Both the position numbers and the translations under genes were made by a program. From NCBI GenBank assembly GCA_027919835.1, contig JANVFP010000016.1, positions 372,001-436,000 on the forward strand: 64,000 nucleotides of DNA. Direction: 5' to 3'. Below the pieces are notes generated by a model. That model saw nothing but the letters and a program-made list of their open reading frames with translations. It did not search any database and had not been told where the DNA came from. Every line of letters begins with the position of its first letter. The first letter of the stretch is position 1. Shown here in pieces: positions 24,037-35,314 of this stretch. This DNA comes from Lentinula raphanica. Taxonomy: Eukaryota; Basidiomycota; Agaricomycetes; Agaricales; Omphalotaceae.

Positions 24037-26760
24037 CAGCTGATACTGTAAAACTTTTGTAAAAAGCACCGATGAGTTATCGGGTACCTATTGCAAATAG
24101 TTGTGATAACCCGGAGGGGGTCCCGGAAATGGCCCCGGGGGTGGTCATGCCTGTCACCACCTGTCACATATGGCTTATATTTACTGTTCCGGGTAATTAA
24201 TAATCATCCAGATATTAAATAAGCAGTACATTTTCAAAAAAACCCGAAAATTCATAAAAATTCATAAAAAACCTAAAATGGCCTGATTAGGTCAGATCAG
24301 GATGTGTAAGCAAATGACCTCATATGATCAAAAATGATGTAGGGCCAATGTAGGTACTAAAAATAGCCCAGAAATTCACTAAAAATGCAAAAAATATTTA
24401 GGGATGGTATAGAGCCTATTGCAGGCCCAGGCCCATCAAAATTACCAAAAAAGGAAAAATTTGATCATGATCTCATCTTGTAGCAAAAAATCTGAAAAAA
24501 ATCCTAAAAATAGTCAAAAAATTCAGTGGTGCCTTGTTGGCCCTGAAAATGCAAAATAAAAAAAAATACGCGACAAGTGTAAAAATTTTCATCACTCCAA
24601 ATCATTCCAAATCCACTATACAGTCAGTATATATGATGTATATGCTATATTTAGCATCCTAGTACCTTTATTGGACTAAAAATAGAACTTGATCTCATCT
24701 GATAGCAAAAAATCTGAAAAAATCATAAAAAATACTCAAAAAATTCAGGGGTGCCTCAATGGCTCTGAAAATGCAAAATAAAAAAATTTACATCACACAA
24801 TTGAAAAACAACATCACTCCAAATCATACCAAATCCACTATACAGTCAGTATATATCATGCATATACTATTTTTAGCACCTCTAGTACCTTCAATCACTG
24901 AGTATAGCTTAGGCAATGAAAATACTCAAAACAGTGTTATCAGTCACTATACTTAACATACTTAACAGTCAAAAAGTTGACTTTATATACATAACACACT
25001 CATTGTTATACTATAACACACTTATAACAACGAGTTTTGGGCGCTTATGGGCGCTTATTTGGTGTTTTTGAGTCGAAATTCATTAATAGCACACTCAATA
25101 ATTTTTGTCTGGGATCTATACTGTGTCAGGATGTTGTCTATATCATATTCCTCTAGATACAATTCGGAGAACTCGAAAATTCAACCTGTGGGGCTGACTA
25201 TATTGTGATCTTTTGAAATATAACAGTGTTTTATATAAATGTCAATGCATATGTCCATGTAATGCAAGTATACTGATGGTGGTTCATGAGGGGATCACTC
25301 CCACAGTCTACTAGAAGTGTCTGGACATGGTTCAGATACTCACTATGACTATTGGACTCTGTGATATGCATGTACATGTTTCATGTACACTATAGATGTC
25401 GACACTTACATGTCACAATAGATGCCATATTCAATGACCCCCATTACAGATCTCTTGGATGTATCACATAGAGTTAGCATAGAATAGGTTGTAGGATGAC
25501 TCTTTTCATGACCCAGTAGCAGTTTGACTTCATAACATGGGTGTATGCATTGACATTCACATAAAACACTGTTATATTTCAAAAGATCACAATATAGTCA
25601 GCCCCACAGGTTGAATTTTCGAGTTCTCCGAATTGTATCTAGAGGAATATGATATAGACAACATCCTGACACAGTATAGATCCCAGACAAAAATTATTGA
25701 GTGTGCTATTAATGAATTTCGACTCAAAAACACCAAATAAGCGCCCATAAGCGCCCAAAACTCGTTGTTATAAGTGTGTTATAGTATAACAATGAGTGTG
25801 TTATGTATATAAAGTCAACTTTTTGACTGTTAAGTATGTTAAGTATAGTGACTGATAACACTGTTTTGAGTATTTTCATTGCCTAAGCTATACTCAGTGA
25901 TTGAAGGTACTAGAGGTGCTAAAAATAGTATATACATGATATATACTGACTGTATAGTGGATTTGGTATGATTTGGAGTGATGTTGTTTTTCAATTGTGT
26001 GATGTAAATTTTTTTATTTTGCATTTTCAGAGCCATTGAGGCACCCCTGAATTTTTTTGAGTATTTTTTATGATTTTTTCAGATTTTTTGCTATCAGATG
26101 AGATCAAGTTCTATTTTTAGTCCAATAAAGGTACTAGGATGCTAAATATAGCATATACATCATATATACTGACTGTATAGTGGATTTGGAATGATTTGGA
26201 GTGATGAAAATTTTTACACTTGTCGCGTATTTTTTTTTATTTTGCATTTTCAGGGCCAACAAGGCACCCCTGAATTTTTTGACTATTTTTAGGATTTTTT
26301 TCAGATTTTTTGCTACAAGATGAGATCATGATCAAATTTTTCCTTTTTTGGTAATTTTGATGGGCCTGGGCCTGCAATAGGCTCTATACCATCCCTAAAT
26401 ATTTTTTGCATTTTTAGTGAATTTCTGGGCTATTTTTAGTACCTACATTGGCCCTACATCATTTTTGATCATATGAGGTCATTTGCTTACACATCCTGAT
26501 CTGACCTAATCAGGCCATTTTAGGTTTTTTATGAATTTTTATGAATTTTCGGGTTTTTTTGAAAATGTACTGCTTATTTAATATCTGGATGATTATTAAT
26601 TACCCAAAACAGTAAATATAAGCCATATGTGACAGGTGGTGACAGGCATGACCACCCCCCGGGGCCATTTCCGGGACCCCCTCCGGGTTATCACAACTAT
26701 TTGCAATAGGTACCCGATAACTTATCAGTGTTTTTTACAAAAGCTTTACTGTATCCTGTG
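24037..26760. mobile_element. Foldback element C, 2724 bp
   Basis: Ends CAGCTGATAC and complement CACAGGATAC, 7-bp duplication ATCCTAT at 24030-24036 and 26761-26767, inserted inside the RNase H codons of R1. The arms (24040-25390 and 25410-26755) are nearly perfect inverted copies meeting near 25400. A peptide-like frame is found at 24759-24956 (plus) and again at 25839-26036 (minus), which shows that these frames are only mirror images. Non-coding. Confidence 0.88.
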
Positions 26761-26932
26761 ATCCTATCCATTGTTGGCGCCGATGGAGAAATTCATCCGG
26801 TGGCCTTCCTTTCTTGCACTTTGCACTCTGCCGAATTGAACTATGACACTCATGACAAGGAATTGCTAGCTATCTTTGAAGCTTTTAAAGCTTGGCGGCA
26901 TTACCTTGAAGGTTCGGGCACTCCGATTGACC
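26761..26932 (+). pseudogene. pol: R1 pol: RNase H remainder
   Basis: Resumes after foldback C with [28 protein letters not shown] and [13 protein letters not shown], normal RNase H text, then stops abruptly at the junction with half foldback D. The rest of RNase H and the HHCC N-terminus of integrase are missing. Confidence 0.85.
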
Positions 26933-28322
26933 ATAAAACACTGTTATATCACAAAAGATCACAATATAGCCAGCCCCACAGGCTGTAATCTTGAGTTCTC
27001 CAAATTGTATCAAGTGTAGTATGATATAAACAACATCCTTACACAGTATAAACCCCACACAGAAATTATTGAGTGTGCTATTAAAGAATTTCGACTCAAA
27101 AATACCAAATAAGCACCCATAAGCACCCAAAACTCGTTGTTATAAGTGTGTTGTAGTATAACAATGAGTGTGTTATGTATATCAAGTAACATTATTCCGA
27201 CTTTTTGACTGTTAAGTGTGTTAAGTATGGTGACTGATAACACTGTTTTGAGTATTTTCATTGCCAACTGTGTTAAGTATGATACATATAAGTACTGTTC
27301 CGAGTTTTAGTGTGTTAAATGTGATGAGTACTAAGTATACTGAACATATTGAGTGATATAAATTGTTCTGAGTTTTTAAGGGTACTAGGTGTGCTAAAAA
27401 TACCATGTACATTACATTTACTCAATGTTGTCAGTTTGGTAGGATTCTTGAGTGATATAAGTGATTGAGGGTACTAGGGATGCTATAAATAGTATATACA
27501 TAATATATACTAACTATATAGTAAATTTGATAAGATTTGGAATGATGTTGTTTTTCAATTGTGTTGTGTAAATTTTTTTATTTTGCATTTTCAGGGCCAA
27601 TGAGGCACCCCTAAATTTTTTGAGTATTTTTTATGATTTTTTCAGATTTTTTGCTACCAGATGAGATTAAGTTCTATTTTTAGCCCAATGAGGGTACTAG
27701 GATGCTAAATATAGCATATACATTATATATACTGACTATATAGTGGATTTGGTATGATTTGGAGTAACAAAAATTTTTACACTTGTCGCGTATTTTTTTT
27801 ATTTTGCATTTTCAGGGCCAACAAGGCACCCCTGAATTTTTTGACTATTTTTAGGATTTTTTTCAGATTTTTTGCTACAAGATGACATCATCATCAAAAA
27901 TTTCCTTTTTTGGTAATTTTCAGATGCCTGGATCTGCAATAGGCTATATACCATCCCTCTATATTTTTAGCATTTTTAGTGATTTTTTTGGCTATTTTTA
28001 GCACCTAGATAGATCCTACAGCATTTTTTACCATATAAGGCTATTTTGTTTATATACCCCGATTTGACCTAATTAGGTTTTTTGGGTTTTTTTTGAATTT
28101 TTATAGTTTATCAGGATTTTTTACAAATGTACCGCTTATTTAATATCTGGATAATTATTAATTACCCAAAACAGTAAATATAGGTCAGATGTGACAGGTG
28201 GTGACAGGCATGCCCACCCCCCGGAGCCATTTCCGGAGCCCCCTCTGTGTCGTCACAACTATTTTCAAAAGCTCCTGGATAACTCATCAGGTCTTTTTAC
28301 AAAAGCTTTACAGTATCAGCTG
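26932..28322. mobile_element. Half foldback element D
   Basis: Only one arm is present, running from the core (ACACTGTTATATCACAAAAG) out to a right end GTATCAGCTG, so it lies in the opposite orientation to A-C. The other arm is gone together with a stretch of R1 pol (end of RNase H, zinc-binding domain of integrase). A single deletion that started in pol and ended near the centre of the hairpin explains both losses. Confidence 0.8.
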
Positions 28323-29452
28323 CCTACGGACTTCTCAAACCTCTCCCTGTGCCTTCTCGTCCTTGGGATTCAATCTCAATGGATTTCATCGAACAACTTC
28401 CTGACTCCGACGGCTACACCGCTATCTTGGTCGTAGTTGACCGTGCTTCCAAACAAGCTATCTTCATTGCCTGTGACGACAAAATCACCTCCGAACAATT
28501 GGCGCAACTTTTCGTTATTCATGTCTTCTCTAAACACGGTGTTCCGAATCATGTTACCTCAGACCGAGGATCGGAATTCGTTTCGGCGTTTTTCCGAGCT
28601 TTAGGTCAAGCTTTGTCAATGGAATTGCACTATACATCTGGTTATCATCCGGAAGCTGATGGTCAAACCAAACGAGTAAACCAAACTCTGGAGCAGTACA
28701 TCCGGATCTATTGTTCTTATCAACAGGACGACTGGTCATCCCTTCTTCTGATTGCGGAATTTGCTTATAACAACGCTCCTAATGCTTCTACTGGTCTTAC
28801 TCCGTTCTTTGCTAACAAAGGCTACCATCCGAACATCACCGTCTGACCGGAGATCGATATTCGTTCCGACTTAGCCAAGGATTTCGTTGTTAATCTTGAT
28901 GAGCTTCATACTTTTCTACGTGATGAAATCACTAATGCTCAAAAGAAATACAAGGAACAGGCTGATCGAAAACGAATTCCTCCGCCGGAGTTCTCCGTCG
29001 GATCGGAAGTCTTCGTTCTAGCAAAATACATTAGATCCACTCGACCTACAGCGAAGTTTGCAGAGAAGTATCTTGGACCTTTCACGGTTCTTGAGAAGAT
29101 CGGCTCTCTCTCATACAAGATACAACTCCCCGATTATCTTCGTCGCATTCATCCTGTATTCCACGTCTCACAACTCGAACCCTCCTATCCGAATCCGATT
29201 CCGAATCGGACCCAAACACCTCCACCTCCGATAGAGGTTGAGGGTGAAGTCGAGTATCTCGTTGCTGAAGTACTTGATTCAAAGCTAGACCGTCGGTTCA
29301 AACGTTGTCCCCTCCGGTACTTCGTTAGATGGTCTGGTTATGAAGGTACCGATGAGGAGTTCTCTTGGGTTGCGGCAGACGACATTCATGCCGACGAACT
29401 CATTCCGGCTTTCCACCTCCGATATCCAGACAAACCCGGACCTTTGGCTTAG
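28323..29452 (+). pseudogene. pol: R1 pol: integrase core and chromodomain
   Basis: Integrase starts at PVPSRPWDSISMDFIEQLP (first Asp), has TSDRGSEFVS (second Asp) and GYHPEADGQTKRVNQTLEQY, where the catalytic Glu of the usual QTERVNQ is Lys (AAA at 28670-28672). An in-frame TGA is at 28844-28846 (GTC TGA CCG). The frame continues through the integrase C-terminus (RRIHPVFHVSQLEPS) to a chromodomain (EYLVAEVLDSK...YFVRWSGY) and TAG at 29450. Chromodomains direct integration to modified histones in chromoviruses. The missing Glu and the stop make it inactive. Confidence 0.9.
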
Positions 29453-29783
29453 CTATGTGTTCAATTTTATATCACTGATTTTCCTTCTGTTTTCATTGTT
29501 GTACTAACACTACACTTCGGTGTATTTTATTCAACACTCTCGGTATTTATACTGATTGAGTATAAACGCGATGATAGCAAATTGAGCGTTTATATTTTTT
29601 TCTTAAATTTTTCTAAGTCGAATCCGACGGATTTCCGTCGGACTTATCGTTGTTTTATTTACTATAGTTACTTTACTATGTTTCTTTCAGTTGGACTTCA
29701 CAATTAACAAACTTTAGTATATACAAATTCGACTTCAAGAAAAAACCAAGAAATTTATATACAATAAGTATTATTACAAGTCC
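29453..29783. other. R1 spacer between pol and antisense gene
   Basis: AT-rich with no frame; it probably holds the converging 3' ends of the pol transcript and of the antisense gene. Confidence 0.45.
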
Positions 29784-31022
29784 TTACTCCTCTTCCTCCT
29801 CCGAGTCCGATCCCTTCGGCGCTTCCTTGGCTTCCTCCTGGTTCTCCCCTTCATCTTCTTCTACTCCCAAAGCCTTCTTCATCAAGTGAACGAGAGTTCC
29901 TTCGAGGTTTGAAAACCTCCTCTCGATCGCCTGTAGGCGTCCGTCGGTGCTGGATGCGGAGTCTCGGACCAACTCCAAGATTTCGTGTTGGCCTTGGACG
30001 ATGTCAACGAAACCCTCCTTGAGGGCTTGGATATCCACCTCCAAGTTAGTCAACCTGGAGGCGGTGTCGGTTTCTTTTCGGCGAGGTGCCGGAGCTTTGG
30101 CCTTTCGAGGTTTGGATTTCCGAGTTGGAGCGACGGTGACGATCGAACCGGACCACGTACACTGCTGCTTGTTGTCGTGGCAGGGTTGGCAGGCAGTGGC
30201 GTTTTTCCTCTTCTTCTGAGGAACACACTGTTCCGCTCGTTCGAGCCGGATACACCTCTCGCATGCTCCTCGTTCCTCCGGCGATTCTTCTCCGCTGGGG
30301 TTCGGCTCGTCATCCGAGCTGTCGTCCTCTCCGTCGTCCCCTCCCGGATATTCGTCGTCACTGGGATCTCCACCAGTTCCGACGTTCTGTCTTCAAGTTA
30401 GGAAAAGGCATTGAAGGAAAAGATTAGTAACTTACCACAAAAGGAACAAATGGAAACTCGGGTACATACCTTATACGAGAGGGTCCCGCTTCTGGAATGG
30501 CCTCCGTCGGCGATGCTCGGGTAGAGGCGTTCTATAAGGCAAATTAGTGTTATCAGAGGAAAGGGAGCTGTTACTCACAGAGGTCCTCGAGAACCGACGA
30601 AGTCGAGCAGCTCGAAGCTGCTCCGACGACGGTCCCTGACCGGAGTCAGCGACTTTGGTCCTTTTGGCCTTCCCGGCCTTCTCCTCCTCTGCCTTCCTCT
30701 TCTTTCCCTCTTTAACCTTCCGGCGGCGTTCCGCCTCTGCTTGTTCCTCCGCCTCACGTTGGAGCTTCTCCTCCTCCGCTCGGCGTGCTGCTTCTTCTTC
30801 CTCCTTTTTCTTTTCCTCCGCTTCCTCCTCCTCACGTCGGCGTTGGTTTTCCTCCCTCCGCCGCTGCATTTCTTGCAGGGCCGCCTCCTCCTCCTCGGCC
30901 TCTCGTCGTCGTCGTTCGGCGGGCGTTTCAGTAGTTGGCTGGAGGAATATCCGAAGTTCTTCCTCCCTGCCGACGGCGGTGGTGGTGGTGATGGTACTGA
31001 TGTTTGGGCGAGGGCGCGACAT
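29784..31022 (-). CDS. R1 antisense gene: coiled-coil Zn2Cys6-like protein, three exons
   Basis: Minus-strand exons 30579-31022, 30470-30531 and 29784-30390 join through GT-AG introns (47 and 79 nt) with matching phases 0 and 2, giving 370 residues. Order: a short N-terminus, a strongly charged Arg/Glu/Lys coiled coil (about 40-125), a Ser-rich linker, an acidic stretch, then six cysteines CX2CX8C and CX2CX6C (CERCIRLERAEQC, then CQPCHDNKQQC) like a binuclear zinc cluster, a basic Pro/Lys patch, a second coiled coil (LTNLEVDIQALKEGF...) and a Glu-rich tail. It lies inside R1 between pol and the 3' LTR, opposite to gag-pol. Probably nuclear and nucleic-acid binding; the job is unknown. No stop or frameshift is seen, unlike gag-pol. 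Confidence 0.78.
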
Positions 31023-31287
31023 GACGTAAGAGGGAAATTTTGGCTAAGTCCCTTATTCACCTTCGGCTTTTATACCTTTGGATCGGCGCACGGACCATGC
31101 TACTTTAGGGCCGGTCGATTCGCGTTTAGTTTTGAGACCACCATCAAAACGTTTTTCCAAATCGGGCACCCCGATTCCATCGTTCTAGAATCGGACCGAC
31201 GGAGTCATGTGATCGGATCAACCTAGTCATCTGATCGTGGTGATGATGTCATCGGCTTTCGAGGGCTCAAGCCTAAGAGGGGGATAC
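31023..31287. promoter_or_regulatory. R1 internal 3' region: antisense promoter candidate and polypurine tract
   Basis: Lies upstream of the antisense gene's ATG, so its promoter should be here or in the 3' LTR. The plus-strand tract AAGAGGGGGATAC just before 31288 is the likely polypurine primer for plus-strand DNA synthesis. The last 117 bp are repeated at 10978-11095. Confidence 0.55.
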
Positions 31288-31874
31288 TGTTACGACCATA
31301 ATCCTCGGAGCTCCGTCGGAGCTTCACTCGGCGATTGGACTTAGAGGTTTCCTGAATCTCTCTAGTTATGCCTATCAGTGTCCGCCTTGTCCCTCCTTCC
31401 GATTCCGTCGGCGCATCGGTCTGGTCTTATACTTGATTATGATCTTATTGTTTTATTCTCTGACAGCTCAGCTGACCTTTATATTGATTTACTTTACAAT
31501 AGCTTATTGTCTTTCTCACCTCCGATGCTGTAGTACCGAGATGTGTATCGTCTTATTGTACTTTAGATTAGACTGACTATCCGTACAGTATATAAGGAGC
31601 CTGTACATACTTACATACCTCAGTTTTAATATCAACTTGGATTACCTCGTTAACGTTAACACTCCCCTCTGTGCTCTCGGTGTCGTCTTGATCGTTGATC
31701 ATCGCCGACTCCGAACCTCCGTCGGACTTCGTACACGTTGTACTCGTCCTCCTCTGCTCTCTTGGTTGAACACGGTAACGTGGCGAGGGTGTTGCTCAAT
31801 AACAACACCAACGTTCAACAATCCTCTGTGTCTCTGATCGGAGCTCCGACTCCGTCGGTGGCACGGTCCTAACA
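31288..31874 (+). repeat. R1 3' LTR, 587 bp
   Basis: TGTTACGACC...GGTCCTAACA, uninterrupted. TATA box TATATAAGG at 31589. Serves as the empty-site reference for the insertion in the 5' LTR. It abuts R2 pol directly at 31875. Confidence 0.92.
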
Positions 31875-34800
31875 CATATGTCCAAATTGGTTCACATAAA
31901 ACCATTCAGTATCCATATGTCACTCAGCTAGGTGACAAGGACATGATGATTGGATATGCTTATCTCTACAAGCACAATCCAGAAATAGATTGGCATTCAG
32001 GGGAATGGGCATTCACCAGGTGTTCAGAGACATGTGCATCTAGAGCCCGTAAAATACGAGTTGATGAAGCTGGAGCTGATGAGCTTCACCTCGAACCAGA
32101 TTTACCATGGGAATCTTCACTGGACAATTTAGGAGAAGAGGACATGGATAATCCTTATATTAACTGGATTGACATGCACAATCCAGATGAGCAAAAACAA
32201 GCAGCAACTATTGCCGCTATGTTTGATGAAAAACATCTAGAAGAAGAATTTGTTGAGGAAGACAAGGATACCACTAAGTGGAAATCTCTTATACCACCAT
32301 GGTTATATAATTATGGTGACGTCTTCTCAAAGAAAAGATCAGAGCGGATGCCAGAACGTAAACCATACGACCATCCAATTGATTTTGAGGAAGGGTCTAC
32401 TCTTCCCAAACCATCAAAGATCTATCCACTGTCTTTAAAAGAAAGGAATTCTTTGGATGAATGGATTGATGAGGAACTTAAGAAAGGCTATATTAGACCA
32501 TCTCAAAGTCCTATCGCTGCTCCATTCTTCTTTGTCAAGAAACATGATGGTTCTTTACGACCAGTCATGGATTATCGAGCTCTCAATGATATCACTGTTA
32601 AGAATCGCTATCCAATCCCTCGAATATCAGACTTAATAAACTCTCTCAGCCAGGCTTCAATTTTTACGAAGATTGACTTACGCTGGGGATACAACAATGT
32701 TCGAATTCGTGAAGGGGATGAATGGAAAACAGCATTCATTACAAAGCGGGGTTTATTTGAAGCAACAGTCATGTATTTTGGATTCTCCAATGCACCAGCT
32801 ACCTTTCAGGCAATGATGAATGATATTCTCGGAGACTTGATACGTAAAGGAAAAGTAATGGTGTACTTGGATGATATCCTTATATTTGGCAATGACAAAG
32901 AGGAACACAGGGAAATTGTTCAAGAAGTGCTGCAAAGACTTCGAGACAATGATCTCTATGCAAAAGCTGAAAAATGCTTTTTCGAGCAGAACAGTATAGA
33001 CTACCTTGGAATGATTATTTCTAAGGGTTATGTGAAGATGGATCCAAAGAAGCTTGCTGGAGTTCTTGAGTGGCCTGTACCAACAAAAGTAAAACATGTT
33101 CAAGCATTCTTGGGCTTTGCAAATTTCTACAGAAGATTTATTAAAGATTTTGCCAAAATTGCAAGGCCACTCACCAATCTCACTAAAAAGGATCAACCTT
33201 GGCTCTGGGATGACATAGCACAGGAAGCATTTGAAGCGCTGAAAAAGGCTTTCACAACTGCTCCTATTTTAAGAATACCGGATGACACTAATCCTTTCCG
33301 ACTAGGCACAGATGCTAGTGATTTTGCAGTCAGAGCTGTATTGTATCAACTGGACCCAGATAACAATCTGTGGCATCCAGTTGCCTTCTATTCCAAGTCA
33401 CTCAGTGTTCATGAACGTAACTATGAGATATATGACAAGGAATTGCTTGCAATTATACGAGCATTGGAAGAATATCGACATTACTTGGAAGGTCATCCAG
33501 AAAAATTTGAAATATGGTCAGATCATCAGAATTTGACTTATTTCCGGTCTGCCCAGAAGCTAACACGAAGGCAAGCGAGATGGGCTTTGTATCTTACTCG
33601 CTTTGATTATTCTCTACGGCATAAGCCAGGAAAAACAATGCAGGCTGAAGACCCTCTGTCCAGGAGGCCAGATTATGAGGAGGGGGTACACCTCGACAAT
33701 CGAGATCAGATTTTATTAAAACCTGAATTTTTTGCCATTCAGGCTATTGAGACTGCTCATGAATCGCCTATCAATGATGAACAAATCCTAAGGGAGGTCA
33801 AGGAAGCCTTGCTAACTGATGAAGTTACAAAGGATTACAAATCACTTCTGTCATCAGGACCACGAGAATTCGAGAAATCACTTGAAGAGTGGAACTACGA
33901 AAATGGGTTACTACTCTATCGTAGCAAAATATATATACCAAAGAGCACGGACAATCATTTACGAAGACGAATAGTCCAGATGCATCATGATTTACCATCA
34001 GCAGGACATCCTGGGAGATGGAAAACCTATGAACTCGTATCCCGAAACTATTGGTGGCCAGGGATGTCAGTCTTTGTTAAAAACTATGTTTCAGGCTGTG
34101 ACACTTGTCAGCAGATGAAAAATCGCTCACAACAGCCCTTTGGACCCTTACAACCAAATAAAGTACCGAATGGACCTTGGGAGATCATTTCCATAGATCT
34201 TATCACCCAGTTACCACCATCTGGAGAATACAATGCTATCTGTGTTGTGGTAGACCGTCTTACCAAGCGAGCACACTTCTTTGCAATTACAAACAACTTT
34301 ACAGCTAAAGACTTAGCAAGGTTACTCTATGACAGAATCTATCCTCTGCATGGATTACCATTGCAAATCATATCTGATAGAGGAACACAGTTTGCAGCTG
34401 AAGTGTTTCAAGAATGGTGTAGACTACTCGGAATAGAATCCTCTATGTCAACTGCCTATCATCCACAAACAGATGGACAAACAGAACGTGTCAACCAGAT
34501 TTTGGAACAATATCTTCGGTGCTATGTTGATTATAACCTCAATAACTGGGCCAACCTATTAGGCACAGCAGAGTTTGCATACAGCAATCAAGCACATGAA
34601 GGCACTAAGGAGAGTCCATTCTTTTTGGAATATGGTCGACATCCTTGTGCAGGTCCTATTCTTATTAAAAACCATGGGTCCATTGACTTCAATGACATAA
34701 TGCAACAAAGATTTGAAGCACAAGAGCAGGCAAAATCTGCACTCAAGTTGGCAGCTGAACGGATGAAATGGTATTATGATAAAGGAGTTCAAAATATACC

Positions 34801-35314
34801 ATTCAAAGTTGGAGACAAAGTTCTGTTGAATCTTAAAGACTATCAAACTACAGAACGTGCTTTACAACCAAGATATGAAGGACCATTCAAAATTGTCAGA
34901 AAATTATCTGATGTAACTTTTGAATTGAAATTACTTCCAAAATATCGCAGTATACATCCAGTCTTTCATGCTAGCAAACTTGCCACCTATATGGAATCTA
35001 CTATTCCAGGACAAAAACCACCTACTCCTGAGACTATTATAGTCAATGGAAAGGAAGAATGGATAGTGGAGAAAATCTTACAACACCGAATTCGGGGAAA
35101 GAAGTTACAATATCTGGTTAGATGGAAAGGTTTCACTAGAGAGGATGACACCTGGGAACCTGTTGCAAATCTAAAAAATGCACCAGAAAAAATCAAAGAA
35201 TATAAAAAAGAAAATAATAATGCAGCTCAAAGTATGGAACTGGATCTCTTCTCAACAGAGCTCGAATCTGAAGAGGGGGTAATGTCACAGATTTCCTTAT
35301 ACTCCTATCCTTGA
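31875..35314 (+). CDS. pol: R2 pol: partial protease, RT, RNase H, integrase, chromodomain
   Basis: Open without a stop from the R1 junction (31875) to 35314. The protease end (PYVTQLGDKDMMIGYAYL) leads to RT (KKHDGSLRPVMDYRALN, MYFGFSNAPATFQAMMND, catalytic VYLDDILIF), RNase H (LGTDASDFAVRAVLYQ), the HHCC domain (HHDLPSAGHPGRW, CDTCQQMK), the integrase core (ISIDLITQLP, ISDRGTQF, TDGQTERVNQ with the Glu present) and a C-terminal chromodomain (WIVEKILQHR, YLVRWKGFTREDDTWEP). The last codons overlap the start of the 3' LTR (35283). It looks enzymatically intact but has lost gag and the 5' LTR, so it cannot move alone; it could supply enzyme in trans only if transcribed from R1's LTR. Confidence 0.93.

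Larger units (their letters stand above)
11096..31874 (+). mobile_element. R1: Ty3/gypsy chromovirus, heavily nested
   Basis: The two LTRs begin TGTTACGACC and end GGTCCTAACA. Between them lie gag, zinc knuckle, protease, RT, RNase H, integrase core and chromodomain in plus orientation, plus a spliced antisense gene before the 3' LTR. The element is split by an insertion in the 5' LTR, an insertion in gag, three complete foldback elements (A inside the LTR insertion, B between protease and RT, C in RNase H) and a half foldback D joined to a deletion of the integrase N-terminus. Coding sequence has in-frame TGA codons at 16567 and 28844. No target duplication is visible, because the left flank is R1 tail and the right flank is R2. 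It is inactive. Confidence 0.9.

Noticed and set aside
24759..26036. Matching 65-aa open frames on both strands in foldback C (and similar ones in A, B, D and E)
   Set aside because: They are the same DNA read from the two arms of a palindrome. They include end-repeat sequence, have no domain and differ between copies by stops.
16567..28846. R1 TGA codons as programmed readthrough sites
   Set aside because: Neither has a readthrough context I know of, they lie within gag and integrase at places where related elements have none, and the element has other lesions.
30655..31226. Plus-strand open frames across the R1 antisense gene
   Set aside because: Ser/Leu-rich mirror of the Arg/Glu/Lys coiled coil; the minus strand has spliced structure and a zinc cluster.
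11096..31874. RIP-type hypermutation of R1
   Set aside because: R1 still has very many intact TCG and CCG words, and its LTRs differ by only about 2%. Isolated CpG transitions explain the data; heavy RIP does not.
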